The notes beneath the pieces are model-generated. The model worked only from the letters and a program-made list of their open reading frames with translations, made no database searches and was not told the origin of the DNA. Positions 1-10,993 of a DNA stretch of 64,000 nucleotides are shown piece after piece. A program made the translations under genes and the position numbers. Location of the stretch: contig CANGME010000001.1 in NCBI GenBank assembly GCA_947455145.1, forward strand, positions 124,001 through 188,000, written 5' to 3'. The stretch comes from Comamonadaceae bacterium (lineage in GTDB: Bacteria > Pseudomonadota > Gammaproteobacteria > Burkholderiales > Burkholderiaceae_C). How positions within the stretch are numbered: position 1 is the stretch's first letter; each line of letters opens with the position of its first letter.

Positions 1-110
1 TCCGCTCCGGCAAGCCCACGCTGATCAACGCTGTGATCGATGAAACCGCTGGCACTGAGAGCGGTCGCATCACCAGCTTGAACCCCACCAGCATGGCCAA
101 TAAAAAGTAA
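1..110 (+). CDS. oxc: oxalyl-CoA decarboxylase, C-terminal end only
   Basis: Only the last 35 codons are in the window (reading frame from base 3, stop TAA at 108-110). The tail contains the stretch PTLINAVID, then GTESGRI and LNP, and ends in a lysine pair, which resembles the C terminus of ThDP-dependent oxalyl-CoA decarboxylases. The enzyme converts oxalyl-CoA to formyl-CoA and CO2 in the cytoplasm. Its position directly before two formyl-CoA transferase genes is the classical oxalate degradation pairing, which strengthens the call. The catalytic regions lie outside the window, so the assignment rests on the tail and the neighbourhood. Confidence 0.75.
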   Translation, partial: RSGKPTLINAVIDETAGTESGRITSLNPTSMANKK

Positions 111-150
111 GCAAGTTTCGAGTTAAACCCATTCAACAGGAGAAATGAAT

Positions 151-1422
151 ATGTCCAATCAACCCCTTAAAGGCATCAAGATCATCGACTTCACGCACGT
201 GCAAGCAGGCCCCGCAGCCACCCAGCTGCTGGCTTGGTTCGGCGCAGATGTGATCAAGGTCGAACGCCCAGGCTCTGGCGACGTGACCCGCAGCCAGCTG
301 CGTGACGTGGAAGGCGCTGACGCCCTGTACTTCACCATGCTCAACAGCAACAAGCGCTCCTTGACGCTGGACACCAAAAAGGCCGAAGGCAAAGCCGTGC
401 TGGAAAAGATGATCAAAGAATCCGACGTGATGGTCGAGAACTTTGGCCCCGGCGCGCTGGACCGCATGGGCTTCACCTGGGAGCACATCCAGTCGCTCAA
501 CCCCGGCATGATTTTGGCTTCGGTCAAAGGCTTTAGCGATGGCCACCACTACGAAGACTTGAAGGTCTACGAAAACGTGGCTCAGTGTGCTGGCGGCGCA
601 GCCTCCACCACTGGCTACTGGAAGGGTGAGAACTCTGGTCCCACGATTTCGTCCGCTGCACTGGGTGACTCCAACACCGGCATGCACCTGGCCATCGGCA
701 TCTTGACCGCCTACATCGGTAAGCAACAAACCGGCAAGGGCCAAAAAGTGTCCGTGTCGATGCAAGACGCTGTGCTCAACCTGTGCCGCGTGAAGATGCG
801 CGACCAGTTGCGCCTGGACAAAGTGGGCTACCTGGAAGAGTACCCACAGTACCCGCACGAAATGGAAGCTTTCAAAGACGGCGTTGTGCCACGCGGTGCT
901 AACGCCGGCGGTGGCGGCCAGCCTGGCTGGATCTTGAAGTGCAAGGGCTGGGAGACCGACCCCAACGCCTACATCTACTTCACCATCCAGGGCCACGCCT
1001 GGGGCCCCATCTGCGACGCGCTGGGCAAGCCCGAGTGGAAGGATGACCCTGCCTACAACACACCCCGTGGTCGCCAGCCGCACATCATGGACATCTTCGC
1101 CACCATCGAAGCCTACATCGCAGACAAGACGAAGTTTGAAGCGGTTGACATCTTCCGCAAGTTCGACATTCCTTGCGCACCTGTGCTGTCCATGAAAGAA
1201 CTGTTGCATGACAAGTCACTGCGCGCCAGCGGCTCCATCGTTGAAGTGCCGCACAAAGTGCGCGGCAGCTACTTCACCGTCGGTAGCCCGATCAAGTTCT
1301 CGGACATGAAGCCCGTCGTCACCGCTTCGCCTCTGCTGGGCGAGCACACCGACGAAGTGTTGGTTGAGTTGGGCTACAGCGCCGAGCAAATCGCCAGCAT
1401 GCACGCCGCTCAAGCGGTATAA
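151..1422 (+). CDS. frc: formyl-CoA:oxalate CoA-transferase (first copy)
   Basis: Class III CoA-transferase of 423 residues that moves CoA from formyl-CoA to oxalate, giving oxalyl-CoA for the decarboxylase encoded just upstream. The N-terminal DFTHVQAGP segment, the catalytic aspartate in LGDSNTGMH (about D173) and the glycine loop GGGGQPG typical of Frc are all visible, and the length fits the family (about 415-430). Two ATGs compete, at 145 and 151. AGGAG at 138-142 leaves only 2 bases before 145 but 8 before 151, so 151 is chosen. The gene sits 40 bases after oxc, probably in one transcript, and is followed by hairpins and a terminator. Confidence 0.93.
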   Translation: MSNQPLKGIKIIDFTHVQAGPAATQLLAWFGADVIKVERPGSGDVTRSQLRDVEGADALYFTMLNSNKRSLTLDTKKAEGKAVLEKMIKESDVMVENFGPGALDRMGFTWEHIQSLNPGMILASVKGFSDGHHYEDLKVYENVAQCAGGAASTTGYWKGENSGPTISSAALGDSNTGMHLAIGILTAYIGKQQTGKGQKVSVSMQDAVLNLCRVKMRDQLRLDKVGYLEEYPQYPHEMEAFKDGVVPRGANAGGGGQPGWILKCKGWETDPNAYIYFTIQGHAWGPICDALGKPEWKDDPAYNTPRGRQPHIMDIFATIEAYIADKTKFEAVDIFRKFDIPCAPVLSMKELLHDKSLRASGSIVEVPHKVRGSYFTVGSPIKFSDMKPVVTASPLLGEHTDEVLVELGYSAEQIASMHAAQAV

Positions 1423-1440
1423 GTTCAGGCGTTCACACAA

Positions 1441-1474
1441 CGCTCCCCGTAAGGAGCGAGGCGCTTCCAAGCGC
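1441..1474 (+). other. two short hairpins after frc
   Basis: Two perfect small inverted repeats follow the first frc gene: CGCTCC with GGAGCG (1441-1446 and 1453-1458), and GCGCTT with AAGCGC (1461-1466 and 1469-1474, loop CC). They stand immediately before the terminator at 1482-1512, so the transcript end carries three consecutive stem-loops. They may stabilise the upstream mRNA or belong to a small regulatory leader for the second frc gene. No known riboswitch class could be matched convincingly. Confidence 0.5.
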
Positions 1475-1481
1475 TATGATC

Positions 1482-1512
1482 AACGGCGTCCTTTATGGAC
1501 GCCGTTTTTTTA
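1482..1512 (+). terminator. Rho-independent terminator between the two frc genes
   Basis: A perfect 10-bp stem (AACGGCGTCC at 1482-1491 paired with GGACGCCGTT at 1497-1506) with a 5-base TTTAT loop runs into a T tract at 1505-1510. It should end or attenuate the oxc-frc transcript, so the second frc copy is likely expressed by read-through or from its own promoter. Confidence 0.88.
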
Positions 1513-1533
1513 TATTTCATTGAGGAGTAGGTG

Positions 1534-2781
1534 ATGGGCAAGGCATTGGACGGCGTAAAAATTCTCGACTTCACCCATGTGCAGTCGGGCCCTACTTGTA
1601 CCCAGTTGCTGGCGTGGTTTGGGGCTGACGTCATCAAGGTGGAAAAAGCAGGCGAAGGCGATGCCACCCGTGGCCAGTTGCGCGACGTCCCTGACGCGGA
1701 CAGCCTGTACTTCACCATGCTCAACCACAACAAGCGCTCCATCACGCTGGACACCAAAAACCCCAAAGGCAAAGAAGTTCTAGTCACGCTCATCAAGCAA
1801 TGCGACGTGATGGTCGAGAACTTTGCCCCCGGCGCACTAGACCGCATGGGTTTTAGCTGGGAACGCATTCAAGAGATCAACCCGCGCATCATCCTGGCCT
1901 CGGTCAAAGGCTTTGGCCCCGGCCCCTATGTGGACTGCAAGGTCTATGAAAACGTGGCCCAGTGCGCAGGCGGTTCGGCTTCCACCTCCGGTTTTGCTGA
2001 TGGCCCCCCCATGGTTACGGGTGCGCAAATTGGCGACAGCGGCACGGGCTTGCACTTGGCCTTGGGCATTGTCACCGCGCTGTACCAGCGCGAGCAAACC
2101 GGTCGCGGCCAGAAGGTGCTGGCCGCTATGCAAGACGCCGTTCTCAATCTGTGCCGCGTCAAACTGCGCGACCAGCAGCGTCTGGAACGTACGGGCGTCT
2201 TGAAAGAATACCCCCAGTTCCCTGATATTGAGTTTGGCGATGCAGTGCCCCGCGCGGGCAATTCGTCCGGTGGTGGCCAACCCGGCTCCATCCTGAAGTG
2301 CAAAGGCTGGCAAAAAGATCCCAACGCCTACATCTATTTCATCACCCAAGCAGCCGTGTGGCCCGCCATTTGCAAAATCATCGACGAGGAAAGCTGGATC
2401 ACCGATCCGCACTACGCAACTCCTGCTGCCCGTTTGCCGCACTTGAAGTCGATCTTTGCTCGCATTGAAGAATGGACCAAAACCAAGACCAAATTCGAAG
2501 CTATGGACATCCTGAACGAGTTCGACATTCCCTGCGGCCCTATTCTGTCGATGAAAGAAATCGCCGAAGATCAATCGCTGCGCGACACCGGCACTGTGGT
2601 GGAAGTGGATCACCCAACCCGAGGCAAGTACCTCACGGTGGGCAACCCCATCAAAATGTCAGACAGCCCGACCGAAGTGACTCGATCGCCTTTGCTGGGC
2701 GAACACACCGAGGAAGTGATGAAACAAATGGGTTACGGAGACGTGCAGATCGCAGAGTTGCGGGCGAGCAAAGTCATCTAA
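1534..2781 (+). CDS. formyl-CoA transferase paralogue (second copy)
   Basis: Class III (Frc/CaiB-like) CoA-transferase of 415 residues, closely similar along its whole length to the gene just upstream, so a tandem duplication is likely. The catalytic aspartate is kept in IGDSGTGLH (about D168), and a glycine loop is present as SGGGQPG where the first copy has GGGGQPG. GTG at 1531 and ATG at 1534 are both possible; GAGGAG at 1522-1527 favours ATG 1534. It may be a second Frc or a related oxalate CoA-transferase using another CoA donor, as with E. coli Frc and YfdE. A terminator upstream separates its expression from the first copy. The 3' end overlaps the convergent GGDEF-EAL gene by 4 bases. 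Confidence 0.88.
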   Translation: MGKALDGVKILDFTHVQSGPTCTQLLAWFGADVIKVEKAGEGDATRGQLRDVPDADSLYFTMLNHNKRSITLDTKNPKGKEVLVTLIKQCDVMVENFAPGALDRMGFSWERIQEINPRIILASVKGFGPGPYVDCKVYENVAQCAGGSASTSGFADGPPMVTGAQIGDSGTGLHLALGIVTALYQREQTGRGQKVLAAMQDAVLNLCRVKLRDQQRLERTGVLKEYPQFPDIEFGDAVPRAGNSSGGGQPGSILKCKGWQKDPNAYIYFITQAAVWPAICKIIDEESWITDPHYATPAARLPHLKSIFARIEEWTKTKTKFEAMDILNEFDIPCGPILSMKEIAEDQSLRDTGTVVEVDHPTRGKYLTVGNPIKMSDSPTEVTRSPLLGEHTEEVMKQMGYGDVQIAELRASKVI

Positions 2782-5207
2782 TCGTTTATCAAGTCCGCCT
2801 CAAGATTGAACTGCTGAGCCAGGAGTTGCTCAAACGCCTCTGGTGAAACCGCAGGCGAACACAGGAACCCTTGGTAACTGTCGCACTTCACATTACTCAG
2901 AAACGCCCTTTGAAGGTCGGTTTCCACGCCTTCGGCGATCACAGTCAGTTTAAGTGCGCTCGCCATGCCAATGGTGGCGCTGACAATGGCGCAATCACTC
3001 TCGTCGTCAGGCAAGCCCTTCACAAATGAACGGTCGATCTTCAGTTTTGAGATGGGGAACCGCTTTAGGTAAGACAAGCTGGAGTAACCTGTACCAAAAT
3101 CGTCGATTGACAACTTCAGCCCAATGGCGGACAAGGCATGAAGCCGGGCCAGTGCTTCTTCAGCATCCGCCACAAGAATGCTCTCAGTAAGTTCCAGTTC
3201 AAGCAGCTCAGGAGGTAACTCCTCCTTTCGCAATGCCATCTCGATCCGCTCAACGAAGTGCGCCTGCTGGAACTGCAGGGCAGACACGTTAATGGCTACC
3301 ACCACGGGACACCCAGCGCGCTGCCAAACGGCCGCCTGACGCACGGCTTCGTCCAGTACCCAATTCCCAATCCCGACGATCAAGCCAGATTCTTCTGCCA
3401 TTGGAATAAAAACAGCCGGTGAAACAGGGCCCAGCTCCGGGTCTGTCCATCGAATCAAGGCCTCGGCCCCAATCAGCTGACCCGTCTTCATATCTATCTG
3501 TGGCTGATAAAAGAGTTGGAAAAGATTGCGCGCAAACGCCCGCCGCATGGCGTGGTCCATTTTCATGCGTGACAGTAAATCAGCGTTCATTTGCGTCTGA
3601 TAAAAACAATAGTTGCCACGACCCTGTCCCTTGACCCGGTACATTGCCGTATCGGCATGCATGATCAACTCGTCAAGCGTCTGACCATCCTGCGGGTAAA
3701 GCGCGATGCCAATGCTCGCGCCCAAGGAGTACGACATCCCATCCGCCTCAAATGGAACAATCAAGGAATTGATAACCCGCCGAGCCACCAGTTCAGCACC
3801 TTTGGCCTCGGAATCCTGCAACAAGACAACAAACTCATCACCCCCAAGTCGACTCAGGATGTCCCCCTCACGTAGGCATTTCTGGATACGCTGCGCGACT
3901 TCAATCAGGACGCGATCCCCAAAGCTATGGCCCATGGAGTCGTTGATGTTCTTGAATCTATCCAAGTCAAGAAAGAGGATCGCAAATTGCCCGCCCTGAC
4001 GCTCGGCTGAACACAAGGCGGTATTGACATGCTTGGCCAGGAGCAAGCGATTGGGCAAACCGGTGAGAGCATCCTGAAAAGCCAATTTTTCTATTTTTTG
4101 GTTGGCCTGCAGTTTTTCCGTCATGTCATTGACGAACCCTATTGTGTGCAACACCTCTCCTAATTCATTACGCACCAGAATCCATGACACGTGCACCACC
4201 ATGAAACCCTTGCCATCAACATTAATACGTAACTCCCCCTCCCAATGAGCATGAAGCAATAACGCCTGCTCAACACATGTGAAAAATGAATTGTTTTTAG
4301 CCTCCTCAAACAGTTCACGTGGAGTAAATTTCAAGTTGTGTCCAATCGAAGATCCAGTGAGTCGCTCACACGCCGGATTCATGGCAATAAACTTAAAGTC
4401 TGCATCCGTGATGAACACAGCATCCGGGCAAAACTCAAAAACCTTGGCCGCTAAACGCAGTCGAGACTCGGCTTCGATCCGATGACTAATGTCTCGATAG
4501 GAATAAACACGACCCGTCGAAACGCCACGACTAAATTTTGGTTGCGTGACACGCTCCAAAATCCGACCAGATTTCAACAAAAGCAAATCAGTGGCTTCGA
4601 TTTTAGGATCGGATTCAATTTCAACCAAACGCTCAAGATAAAGCGTAGGATCCAGCACACTGTGTGCCTGATGTGAGTCTATTGCTGCGTCATTTCGTTG
4701 TATTAGCAAGTCATTCGGGATTTCCCAGAGCTCCACAAAACGACGGTTGTAGTTGCGGATAGCGCCATAGTGGTCACGAACGAGAATTCCATCAGCAGTT
4801 GAATCCAGTGTCGCACGGAGCTCCGCCACAATGCCCTCAAGTTCTTCCTCTACCCGGCGCTGTTGCCGGATATCCCGCAGGCTAACCACGAAAACCGATG
4901 GTTCATTCTGATGGGAAACCAGTTGAACGCGTCGCTCAACCGGGATGGCCCGTCCATCCGCACGGAGCAACAAAGTTTCCGATTGGATTGGGTGCAACAT
5001 TCCGGTGGTCACCTCATCCCAAAATGCCACGTCCTGGGGACTTGCCAGAAAGTCGATTACGATTTTCCCCACCAGCGCCTCGGTAGAAGTGCCGCAAAGT
5101 TCACCCGCCGCCCGATTGGCGGCCAGGATACGCTGACTGACGGCATCCACGATCCACACAGCCTCCATCAGTCCATCCATCCAGGGAAGCAGGCTTGACG
5201 CAATCAT
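2778..5207 (-). CDS. PAS-GGDEF-EAL cyclic-di-GMP turnover protein
   Basis: 809-residue cytoplasmic sensor protein. About three PAS-type domains (roughly residues 1-118, 125-245 and 250-372) precede a GGDEF domain (about 375-535) and an EAL domain (about 550-800). The cyclase motif is intact (LGGDEF), with an RxxD inhibitory site (REGD) five residues before it. The EAL domain shows [27 protein letters not shown] and a late YQGF, so phosphodiesterase activity looks possible too. There are no membrane segments. The start ATG at 5207 has a strong GGAGGA site and overlaps the stop of the upstream HD-GYP gene (ATGA), so the two are translationally coupled. The ligand of the PAS domains is unknown. 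Confidence 0.93.
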   Translation of the reverse strand: MIASSLLPWMDGLMEAVWIVDAVSQRILAANRAAGELCGTSTEALVGKIVIDFLASPQDVAFWDEVTTGMLHPIQSETLLLRADGRAIPVERRVQLVSHQNEPSVFVVSLRDIRQQRRVEEELEGIVAELRATLDSTADGILVRDHYGAIRNYNRRFVELWEIPNDLLIQRNDAAIDSHQAHSVLDPTLYLERLVEIESDPKIEATDLLLLKSGRILERVTQPKFSRGVSTGRVYSYRDISHRIEAESRLRLAAKVFEFCPDAVFITDADFKFIAMNPACERLTGSSIGHNLKFTPRELFEEAKNNSFFTCVEQALLLHAHWEGELRINVDGKGFMVVHVSWILVRNELGEVLHTIGFVNDMTEKLQANQKIEKLAFQDALTGLPNRLLLAKHVNTALCSAERQGGQFAILFLDLDRFKNINDSMGHSFGDRVLIEVAQRIQKCLREGDILSRLGGDEFVVLLQDSEAKGAELVARRVINSLIVPFEADGMSYSLGASIGIALYPQDGQTLDELIMHADTAMYRVKGQGRGNYCFYQTQMNADLLSRMKMDHAMRRAFARNLFQLFYQPQIDMKTGQLIGAEALIRWTDPELGPVSPAVFIPMAEESGLIVGIGNWVLDEAVRQAAVWQRAGCPVVVAINVSALQFQQAHFVERIEMALRKEELPPELLELELTESILVADAEEALARLHALSAIGLKLSIDDFGTGYSSLSYLKRFPISKLKIDRSFVKGLPDDESDCAIVSATIGMASALKLTVIAEGVETDLQRAFLSNVKCDSYQGFLCSPAVSPEAFEQLLAQQFNLEADLIND

Positions 5208-6520
5208 TTTTCCTCCCGCAGAAGAGTGGGGTCAATGGATCTTTCGAAGAAGTAGCAAATACGTTTGCGAGGGAGGAAATAGTCCCACGCAGCGCTCGAC
5301 AGGCTCGATGGCTTGAGACTACGGCGAATGTTCACCTCAGAAGCCTGTTCCAGATCCAGAATCAAGGCCTCTGACTTTGGCGTGAGCGGATCGTAAACAA
5401 TCACCCTAGGTCTCAAGGGCCGAGAAGAGTTGACTGAGACCACCAGGGCATGGCGACCATCCAGAAACTCGATGATCGACCCTGGTGGGTAAATCCCCAT
5501 CATCCGGATGAAACTGTTTAGCACCTTTTCGTCAAATTGCGATCTGAGCTGGGCGAAAATCAGGGCCAAGGCCTCGTGAGGTGTGATCGCCTTCTCTGGG
5601 CGGCCATGATTGCACAGGTTCTCATAACGATTGACCAGCACCAATATTTTGGACAGCAGGCCAATTTGGCCGCCCTTTGCGCGAAGGGGGAAACCGCTTC
5701 CATCCTCCAGTTCGTGATGTTGGGCAATGGCAATCCTAGCCGCTTCTGACAGTGCCATTCGTTCAGCCATGAGGACCCCCAAATCCACGTGCGACTGATA
5801 GTGTTTGAGGTCGAACGGCGAAAAATCCGCCTCAAACTCGTGGACGCGAGTCGGCAGCTCCAGCTTCCCCATGTCATGCAATGTTGCAGCCACACCCAGA
5901 TCGCACATCTCATTTTGGCTCAACCCCAGCGCTCTGCCCAAGAGCAGGCAAAGCACAGTGACGTTGACCGGGTGCGTATTCGCACTGCCCCCCATATTCT
6001 GGGACAGGAGTCTGATGGCGATTTCACCGTCGCACGACATGTCGTCGACGTAGCCCCTGATAAGTGCGCGGCACTGATCAGCAGCCATCTGTGGCTCAGT
6101 CAGCACTTGGTCCATCACCCGTTTGGACTGTCGAGCGGCCTCTGCGAACATCCGTTCACAAGCGATCAGGCTTTGTTTTTGTTCTTCAAGGGTCATTACA
6201 CGCAGCTGGCGTTGCCGCGTCTCCTTGAAGCCGGCATCAATCGCCTGCACTGGCAATGGATCGCTTGTTTGACCCATTGAAGGCGATGGCAGCCAATCGG
6301 TAGATGCAACAGCGTCCGGGTCGCTTTTTGCAGACAAAAAACGGACTCGCTTTACCCCCAGATCACGAATGGCCGCGATCTGCTTGACACTGGAAATCTT
6401 GAAACGACTACTGGGAAACGGGTGGGCCATCCAACCGAGATCGAGCTCGATGAACAGCCCCAATCTCAATTGACTGACGTCAACCCATTCGGGCGAATTC
6501 TCATTCATGCGATCTGCCAT
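5204..6520 (-). CDS. HD-GYP domain cyclic-di-GMP phosphodiesterase (DUF3391 N terminus)
   Basis: 438-residue protein with an N-terminal DUF3391-like segment (about residues 10-60) and a central HD-GYP domain. The metal-binding HD motif is seen as [10 protein letters not shown]. The signature loop reads [11 protein letters not shown], i.e. GFP in place of GYP, a change tolerated in this family. The expected activity is hydrolysis of c-di-GMP to pGpG or GMP. It is the first gene of a two-gene operon with the GGDEF-EAL protein (4-base overlap), so one transcript delivers one cyclase and two potential phosphodiesterases. The upstream gene is divergent. The site before the start codon is weak (GGGATAA). 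Confidence 0.9.
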   Translation of the reverse strand: MADRMNENSPEWVDVSQLRLGLFIELDLGWMAHPFPSSRFKISSVKQIAAIRDLGVKRVRFLSAKSDPDAVASTDWLPSPSMGQTSDPLPVQAIDAGFKETRQRQLRVMTLEEQKQSLIACERMFAEAARQSKRVMDQVLTEPQMAADQCRALIRGYVDDMSCDGEIAIRLLSQNMGGSANTHPVNVTVLCLLLGRALGLSQNEMCDLGVAATLHDMGKLELPTRVHEFEADFSPFDLKHYQSHVDLGVLMAERMALSEAARIAIAQHHELEDGSGFPLRAKGGQIGLLSKILVLVNRYENLCNHGRPEKAITPHEALALIFAQLRSQFDEKVLNSFIRMMGIYPPGSIIEFLDGRHALVVSVNSSRPLRPRVIVYDPLTPKSEALILDLEQASEVNIRRSLKPSSLSSAAWDYFLPRKRICYFFERSIDPTLLREEK

Positions 6521-6564
6521 TTTTATTTATCCCTTTTGGTGCATGCATTTCTTATCGGCAAGCG

Positions 6565-7416
6565 ATGGTCAGAACTGAAGCCTTCAAAGTAAATATCACC
6601 ATCTTGCTTTCCATGCAAGTCACAAAGGCCTATCATAAAACTGTGAAACCGCAGGATCTCATCACCTCGGGCAAGAGCGCAGTTCGGCCAACGATTAGCC
6701 CATCGGGGGAGCACTCGGTGGTCTTTACTGCCAAGCGTCTGGGCAAAACCTACCAGATGGGTGAGGTCGAGGTTCGCGCTCTGCACGATGTAGATCTGAC
6801 CATTGAGCGCGGTGAATTCATTGTTTTGCTGGGGGCCTCGGGCAGTGGCAAATCGACCTTGCTCAATATCCTTGGTGGCCTTGATCGACCCAGCAGTGGC
6901 GTGGCGCGATTTGCCGAACATGACCTGACTTCTGCATCAGACTCCGAACTCACCCGCTATCGGCGCGAACACGTCGGCTTCGTTTTTCAGTTCTACAACT
7001 TGATTCCAAGCCTGACCGTGCGGGAAAACGTGGAGTTGGTCACTGACATTACTGACAACCCCATGCCGGCCAGCACGGCGCTAGAAATGGTTGGCTTGGC
7101 AAACCGAATGGACCACTTTCCCTCACAGATATCCGGCGGTGAGCAACAACGCGTGGCCATTGCGCGGGCCATCGTTAAACGGCCAGACGTCCTGCTCTGC
7201 GACGAACCCACCGGAGCGCTGGATTACGTTACCGGCAAACTTGTGCTTGAGGCCATTGAACGGATCAACCGTGAATTGGGCACCACAACGGTCGTGATCA
7301 CGCACAACGCGGCCATCGCGGGCATGGCGGATCGTGTCCTCTACCTGGGCGACGGCCATATCCAGCGCGTCGAGAAAAACGAGCACAAACTTGCCCCCTC
7401 GGAGTTGTCCTGGTGA
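6565..7416 (+). CDS. ABC transporter ATP-binding protein (MacB/LolD type)
   Basis: ATPase subunit of an exporter of the MacB/LolD group. The core runs from about residue 53, with Walker [11 protein letters not shown]-loop FQFYN, signature SGGEQQ and Walker [13 protein letters not shown]. It overlaps the following permease gene by 4 bases. The start is uncertain. The longest frame opens at 6565 but has no clear ribosome site, and its first 50 residues look unlike the family. GTG at 6718 has GGGGGA 7 bases upstream and would give a 232-residue protein of normal length, leaving about 200 bases for divergent promoters. The ATPase function is secure, the N terminus is not. Confidence 0.88.
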   Translation: MVRTEAFKVNITILLSMQVTKAYHKTVKPQDLITSGKSAVRPTISPSGEHSVVFTAKRLGKTYQMGEVEVRALHDVDLTIERGEFIVLLGASGSGKSTLLNILGGLDRPSSGVARFAEHDLTSASDSELTRYRREHVGFVFQFYNLIPSLTVRENVELVTDITDNPMPASTALEMVGLANRMDHFPSQISGGEQQRVAIARAIVKRPDVLLCDEPTGALDYVTGKLVLEAIERINRELGTTTVVITHNAAIAGMADRVLYLGDGHIQRVEKNEHKLAPSELSW

Positions 7417-9776
7417 AAACCCTTGACCGAAAATTATGGCGGGACTTACGCCTGATGTGGAGCCAGGCGCTGACCATTGCCCTGGTGGTGGCCAGTGGCG
7501 TGACGGGCTTTATCACCAGCTTCAGCGCTTACGACGCCCTATCCTGGTCACGCGACTTCTATTACACCGAAGCTCGCTTTGCCGATGTCTTTGCCACCCT
7601 CAAGCGCGCGCCCAAGGCACTCGAAAATCGGCTCCAGGCCATCCCCGGTGCGGCCCATGTTGAAACGTCCATCACCCAGATCGTCCCCATCGACATTCCC
7701 AATGTGTCGGACCCGATCATCGGCCGTCTGATCGGCCTGGAAATCAACGCATCACAGCGCTTGAACCGCATCCACCTGCGCACGGGCCGCCTGCTCGAAC
7801 CCAACCACAATGGCCCACTGGAGGTGCTGGTCTCCGAGGGTTTTGCACAAGCGCGCCAACTCAAACCGGGCGAACGCATCCATGCCCTCATTAACGGACG
7901 GCGTGAAGAGTTGCTGATTGTCGGCATTGCCCTTTCCCCTGAATACATTTTTGCCGGCTTGGGCGGCTCACCCGATCAGCGCGGATTCGGCGTGTTCTGG
8001 ATGGACCGGCAGGCACTGGCCGCTGCCTACAACATGGAGGGTGCGTTCAATCAGGTGGCTATTCGTCTTGCCCCGCAGGCCAGTGAAGGTGCAGTTATTG
8101 ACGCGCTTGACCGCCTGCTCACACCTTATGGCGGCATTCGGGCCCATGGTCGGGATGAACAGATGTCGCACCTCATACTTAACTCTGAAATCAAGGAACA
8201 ACGCGTGCTGGGCACCGTGCTGCCCAGCATCTTCCTTGCAGTGGCAGCATTTCTATTGAACGTGGTGCTGAGCCGCCAGATTGCCACCCAGCGCGAACAA
8301 ATTGCCGCGCTCAAGGCGCTGGGCTACGACAACGTCGCCATCGGCGGGCACTACCTCAAATTGGTTCTGGTGATCGTGGTAGCGGGCGTGCTCATCGGTT
8401 TGGGCACAGGCGCCATCCTGGGCCACTGGTTCACGGGGATTTACGCCGATACGTTCCGCTTCCCCGAGTTGCGCTATCGGCTCAAGCCTGAGCTGATTGT
8501 GGCGGCAGTCATGGTTTCCGCCGCCGCCGCCCTGCTCGCCACGTGGCAGGCCATCCGGGCCACCGTGCGACTGGCACCCGCCGAGGCGATGCGCCCTCCC
8601 TCGCCGGGCATTTACAAACCGTCGGTGATTGAATCCTGGGGTCTGCGCCGCTGGCTCTCACCGGCCACCCGCATGGTGCTGCGCAACATGCAGCGGCGTC
8701 CATTGCGCACCGGTCTGACCATTTTCGGCATCGCCGTCTCCATGGCCATTGTGATCACCGGGGCGTTTTGGCGCGATTCAATTGCAGTGCTTATCAACAC
8801 GCAATTCAACCAGGCCCTGCGCGGCGATGTGTCCATCGGGCTGATCGAAGCAACGCCGTCTCGTGTCACACTGGAATTCGCGCATCTACCCCATGTCTCG
8901 GCGGTCGAGGGGTCACGCACGGTGCCTGCGCGGCTGGTCTTTGGCCACAGTAGCTGGCGAGGTTCTGTGCAAGGTCGCGTGGCTGATCCCGTTCTTCACC
9001 GTATCGTTGATGTCGATCACCGCAGCTTCTCGCCGCCTGTCGATGGACTTCTGCTGACCGACCGTCTGGCGCAGCGGTTGAACATCCGCGTCGGGCAATC
9101 GGTTCGCGTCGAGTTGCTGGAGGGGCGCCGCCAGGTGCTGGAACTGCCGGTGATTGGCACGGTCAAGGAGATGATGGGCATGGGGGCCTATATTGAACGT
9201 CGCGCGCTAAACCGGTTGCTGCAGGAAGGTGACATCATCAATCACGCCACCCTCGCCGTGGATCGCGGTTTTGAAACCGAGTTGCTGAATCGGCTCAAGG
9301 AGTTGCCCCGCGTGGTGGCGGCGGTCAGCAAGTCCGTCATGCTGCGCAATATCGAGGACGTGACGGCACGCAATATTCTGGTGTTCAGTCTGATCCTGTC
9401 TATCTTTGCGACCATCATTGCGGTGGGGGTGGTTTACAACCACGCCCGCATTGCCTTGGCCGAGCGCGCCTGGGAACTGGCCAGCCTGCGGGTGCTGGGT
9501 TTCACGCGGGCTGAGGTCTCGGTCTTTCTCTTGGGAGAACTGGCACTTGAGATTGCACTGGCCCTGCCGCTAGGTATGGTGGGCGGCTATGGTTTGGCAC
9601 GCACAATTGTTGAATTGATCAAGACGGATGAGTTCTTCTTTCCCGTCATCATCGCCCCGCCGACCTACGCCTTCGCCGCGATCTGCGTTGTGGTGGCAGG
9701 CGCGATCAGCGCACTCATCGTCCGCCGAAAAATTGACTCGCTCGATCTGGTCGGCGTTCTGAAAACTCGGGAATAG
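7413..9776 (+). CDS. ABC transporter permease with two FtsX-like domains
   Basis: 787-residue inner-membrane protein. A membrane segment near residues 15-37 is followed by a periplasmic domain and a helix group at about 270-400. A second copy of the same plan follows (helix near 440-460, extracytoplasmic domain, helices at about 650-780), as in large FtsX/MacB-type permeases. It begins with GTG inside the stop of the ATPase gene (GTGA overlap) and is followed after 17 bases by a membrane-fusion protein, so the three form one export system. The cargo (lipid, lipoprotein, peptide or drug) cannot be told from sequence. Confidence 0.87.
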   Translation: MKTLDRKLWRDLRLMWSQALTIALVVASGVTGFITSFSAYDALSWSRDFYYTEARFADVFATLKRAPKALENRLQAIPGAAHVETSITQIVPIDIPNVSDPIIGRLIGLEINASQRLNRIHLRTGRLLEPNHNGPLEVLVSEGFAQARQLKPGERIHALINGRREELLIVGIALSPEYIFAGLGGSPDQRGFGVFWMDRQALAAAYNMEGAFNQVAIRLAPQASEGAVIDALDRLLTPYGGIRAHGRDEQMSHLILNSEIKEQRVLGTVLPSIFLAVAAFLLNVVLSRQIATQREQIAALKALGYDNVAIGGHYLKLVLVIVVAGVLIGLGTGAILGHWFTGIYADTFRFPELRYRLKPELIVAAVMVSAAAALLATWQAIRATVRLAPAEAMRPPSPGIYKPSVIESWGLRRWLSPATRMVLRNMQRRPLRTGLTIFGIAVSMAIVITGAFWRDSIAVLINTQFNQALRGDVSIGLIEATPSRVTLEFAHLPHVSAVEGSRTVPARLVFGHSSWRGSVQGRVADPVLHRIVDVDHRSFSPPVDGLLLTDRLAQRLNIRVGQSVRVELLEGRRQVLELPVIGTVKEMMGMGAYIERRALNRLLQEGDIINHATLAVDRGFETELLNRLKELPRVVAAVSKSVMLRNIEDVTARNILVFSLILSIFATIIAVGVVYNHARIALAERAWELASLRVLGFTRAEVSVFLLGELALEIALALPLGMVGGYGLARTIVELIKTDEFFFPVIIAPPTYAFAAICVVVAGAISALIVRRKIDSLDLVGVLKTRE

Positions 9777-9793
9777 CAATGCAGGAGAGAAGC

Positions 9794-10987
9794 ATGAAAA
9801 ATCGAATCTGGATGGCATTGGGAAGCATCCTGTTGTTGGCCTTGTTGGTCTGGGCCTTTATGCCAACGCCCATTGACGTGGAAACCGCCACGGTGACACA
9901 AGGGCGCTTTGAGCGACATGTCCAGGAAGATGGAAAAACCCGTTTGCAGGAGCGCTATGTAGTATCCAGCCCGCTGGCGGGTCGTCTTTCTCGCATTGAT
10001 TTAAAGCAAGGTGACGCGGTGGAAAAAGACACACTTGTTGCCACCCTGTACCCTGTCACCCCGGCGTTGCTTGACGAACGTAGCCGCCAGGAGCAGCGCG
10101 AGCGCATCGGCGCCATGGAAGCTGCCGTTCGGCGCGCCAGTACTCAGGTCGAGCGTGCCAAGGTCACCCTAGCCCAGGCGATGGCTGACCTCAAGCGCAG
10201 CGAAACTCTGGCGAGGCAAGGGTTTGTGTCGTCCACCCAAAACGAAACCGACCGGCTCAATGTCCGGCTGCGAGAGAAGGAGTTGGACAGTTCCCGGCAA
10301 GATGAGGATGCGGCGCGCCACGAGCTGGATCAGTCCCGCATTGCCCTGCGGCAGTTTGCGCCGGGCAGCAGCAGCGCACCGCAGCGACCGTGGCAAATCA
10401 AATCACCGATTGCAGGCAAAGTGCTCAAGATCAACCAGCAAAGCGAGGGTGTCGTTCTGGCGGGTACACCGCTCATGGAACTGGGCGATCCAGCGCGGCT
10501 CGAAGTGGTGGTGGACATCCTCACCGAAGACGCTGCTCAAATCAAGGCAGGGACCCTTGCGACCCTCTCCAACTGGGGAAGTACCGATGTCTTGCAAGCC
10601 CGGGTGCGCTTGATCGAACCAGCCGCATTTACAAAGGTATCGGCGCTCGGCGTTGAGGAGCAACGCGTCAACGCCGTTCTGGACATCACGGCGGAGCGGG
10701 AACGCTGGCTCACGCTGGGCGACGGGTTTAAAGTGGATGTTCAGATCACGGTTCAGGTGGTTGAAGACGCCCTGAAAATACCGGTCAGCGCGCTGTTTCC
10801 CTTGGGGGCAAGTTCCGCGCTGTTCGTGATTGAGGAGGGGCGCGGCCGTCAGCATCAGGTCGAAATTCAGGCCCGCAACGGTAAAGAGGCGTGGGTCAAG
10901 ACCGACCTGAAACCCGGTACACCAGTGATTGTCTATCCCCCCCGTGCACTCAAGGACGGGGACAGGGTCACCCCCGCCCCGTCTTGA
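9794..10987 (+). CDS. HlyD-family membrane fusion protein (periplasmic adaptor)
   Basis: 397-residue periplasmic adaptor with one N-terminal membrane anchor (about residues 5-24), a lipoyl-like half at about 50-80, a long alpha-helical hairpin rich in charged residues (about 95-190) and a beta-barrel C-terminal part. This is the plan of MacA/HlyD proteins that link an ABC permease to an outer-membrane channel. ATG 9779 is in frame, but GGAGAG at 9784-9789 lies after it and fits ATG 9794. It ends 6 bases before the convergent phaB gene. No outer-membrane partner is encoded next to it. Confidence 0.88.
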   Translation: MKNRIWMALGSILLLALLVWAFMPTPIDVETATVTQGRFERHVQEDGKTRLQERYVVSSPLAGRLSRIDLKQGDAVEKDTLVATLYPVTPALLDERSRQEQRERIGAMEAAVRRASTQVERAKVTLAQAMADLKRSETLARQGFVSSTQNETDRLNVRLREKELDSSRQDEDAARHELDQSRIALRQFAPGSSSAPQRPWQIKSPIAGKVLKINQQSEGVVLAGTPLMELGDPARLEVVVDILTEDAAQIKAGTLATLSNWGSTDVLQARVRLIEPAAFTKVSALGVEEQRVNAVLDITAERERWLTLGDGFKVDVQITVQVVEDALKIPVSALFPLGASSALFVIEEGRGRQHQVEIQARNGKEAWVKTDLKPGTPVIVYPPRALKDGDRVTPAPS

Positions 10988-10993
10988 AGGGCA

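Noticed and set aside
1429-1506. SAH or other known riboswitch upstream of the second frc gene
   Set aside because: GAGGCGC and ACGGCG pieces recall the SAH aptamer, but the pairing order does not fit and the downstream gene is not in methyl-cycle metabolism.
133-2613. Long reverse-strand open frames opposite both frc genes
   Set aside because: They mirror the codon pattern of the clearly recognised forward genes, have no family features and arise from high GC content.
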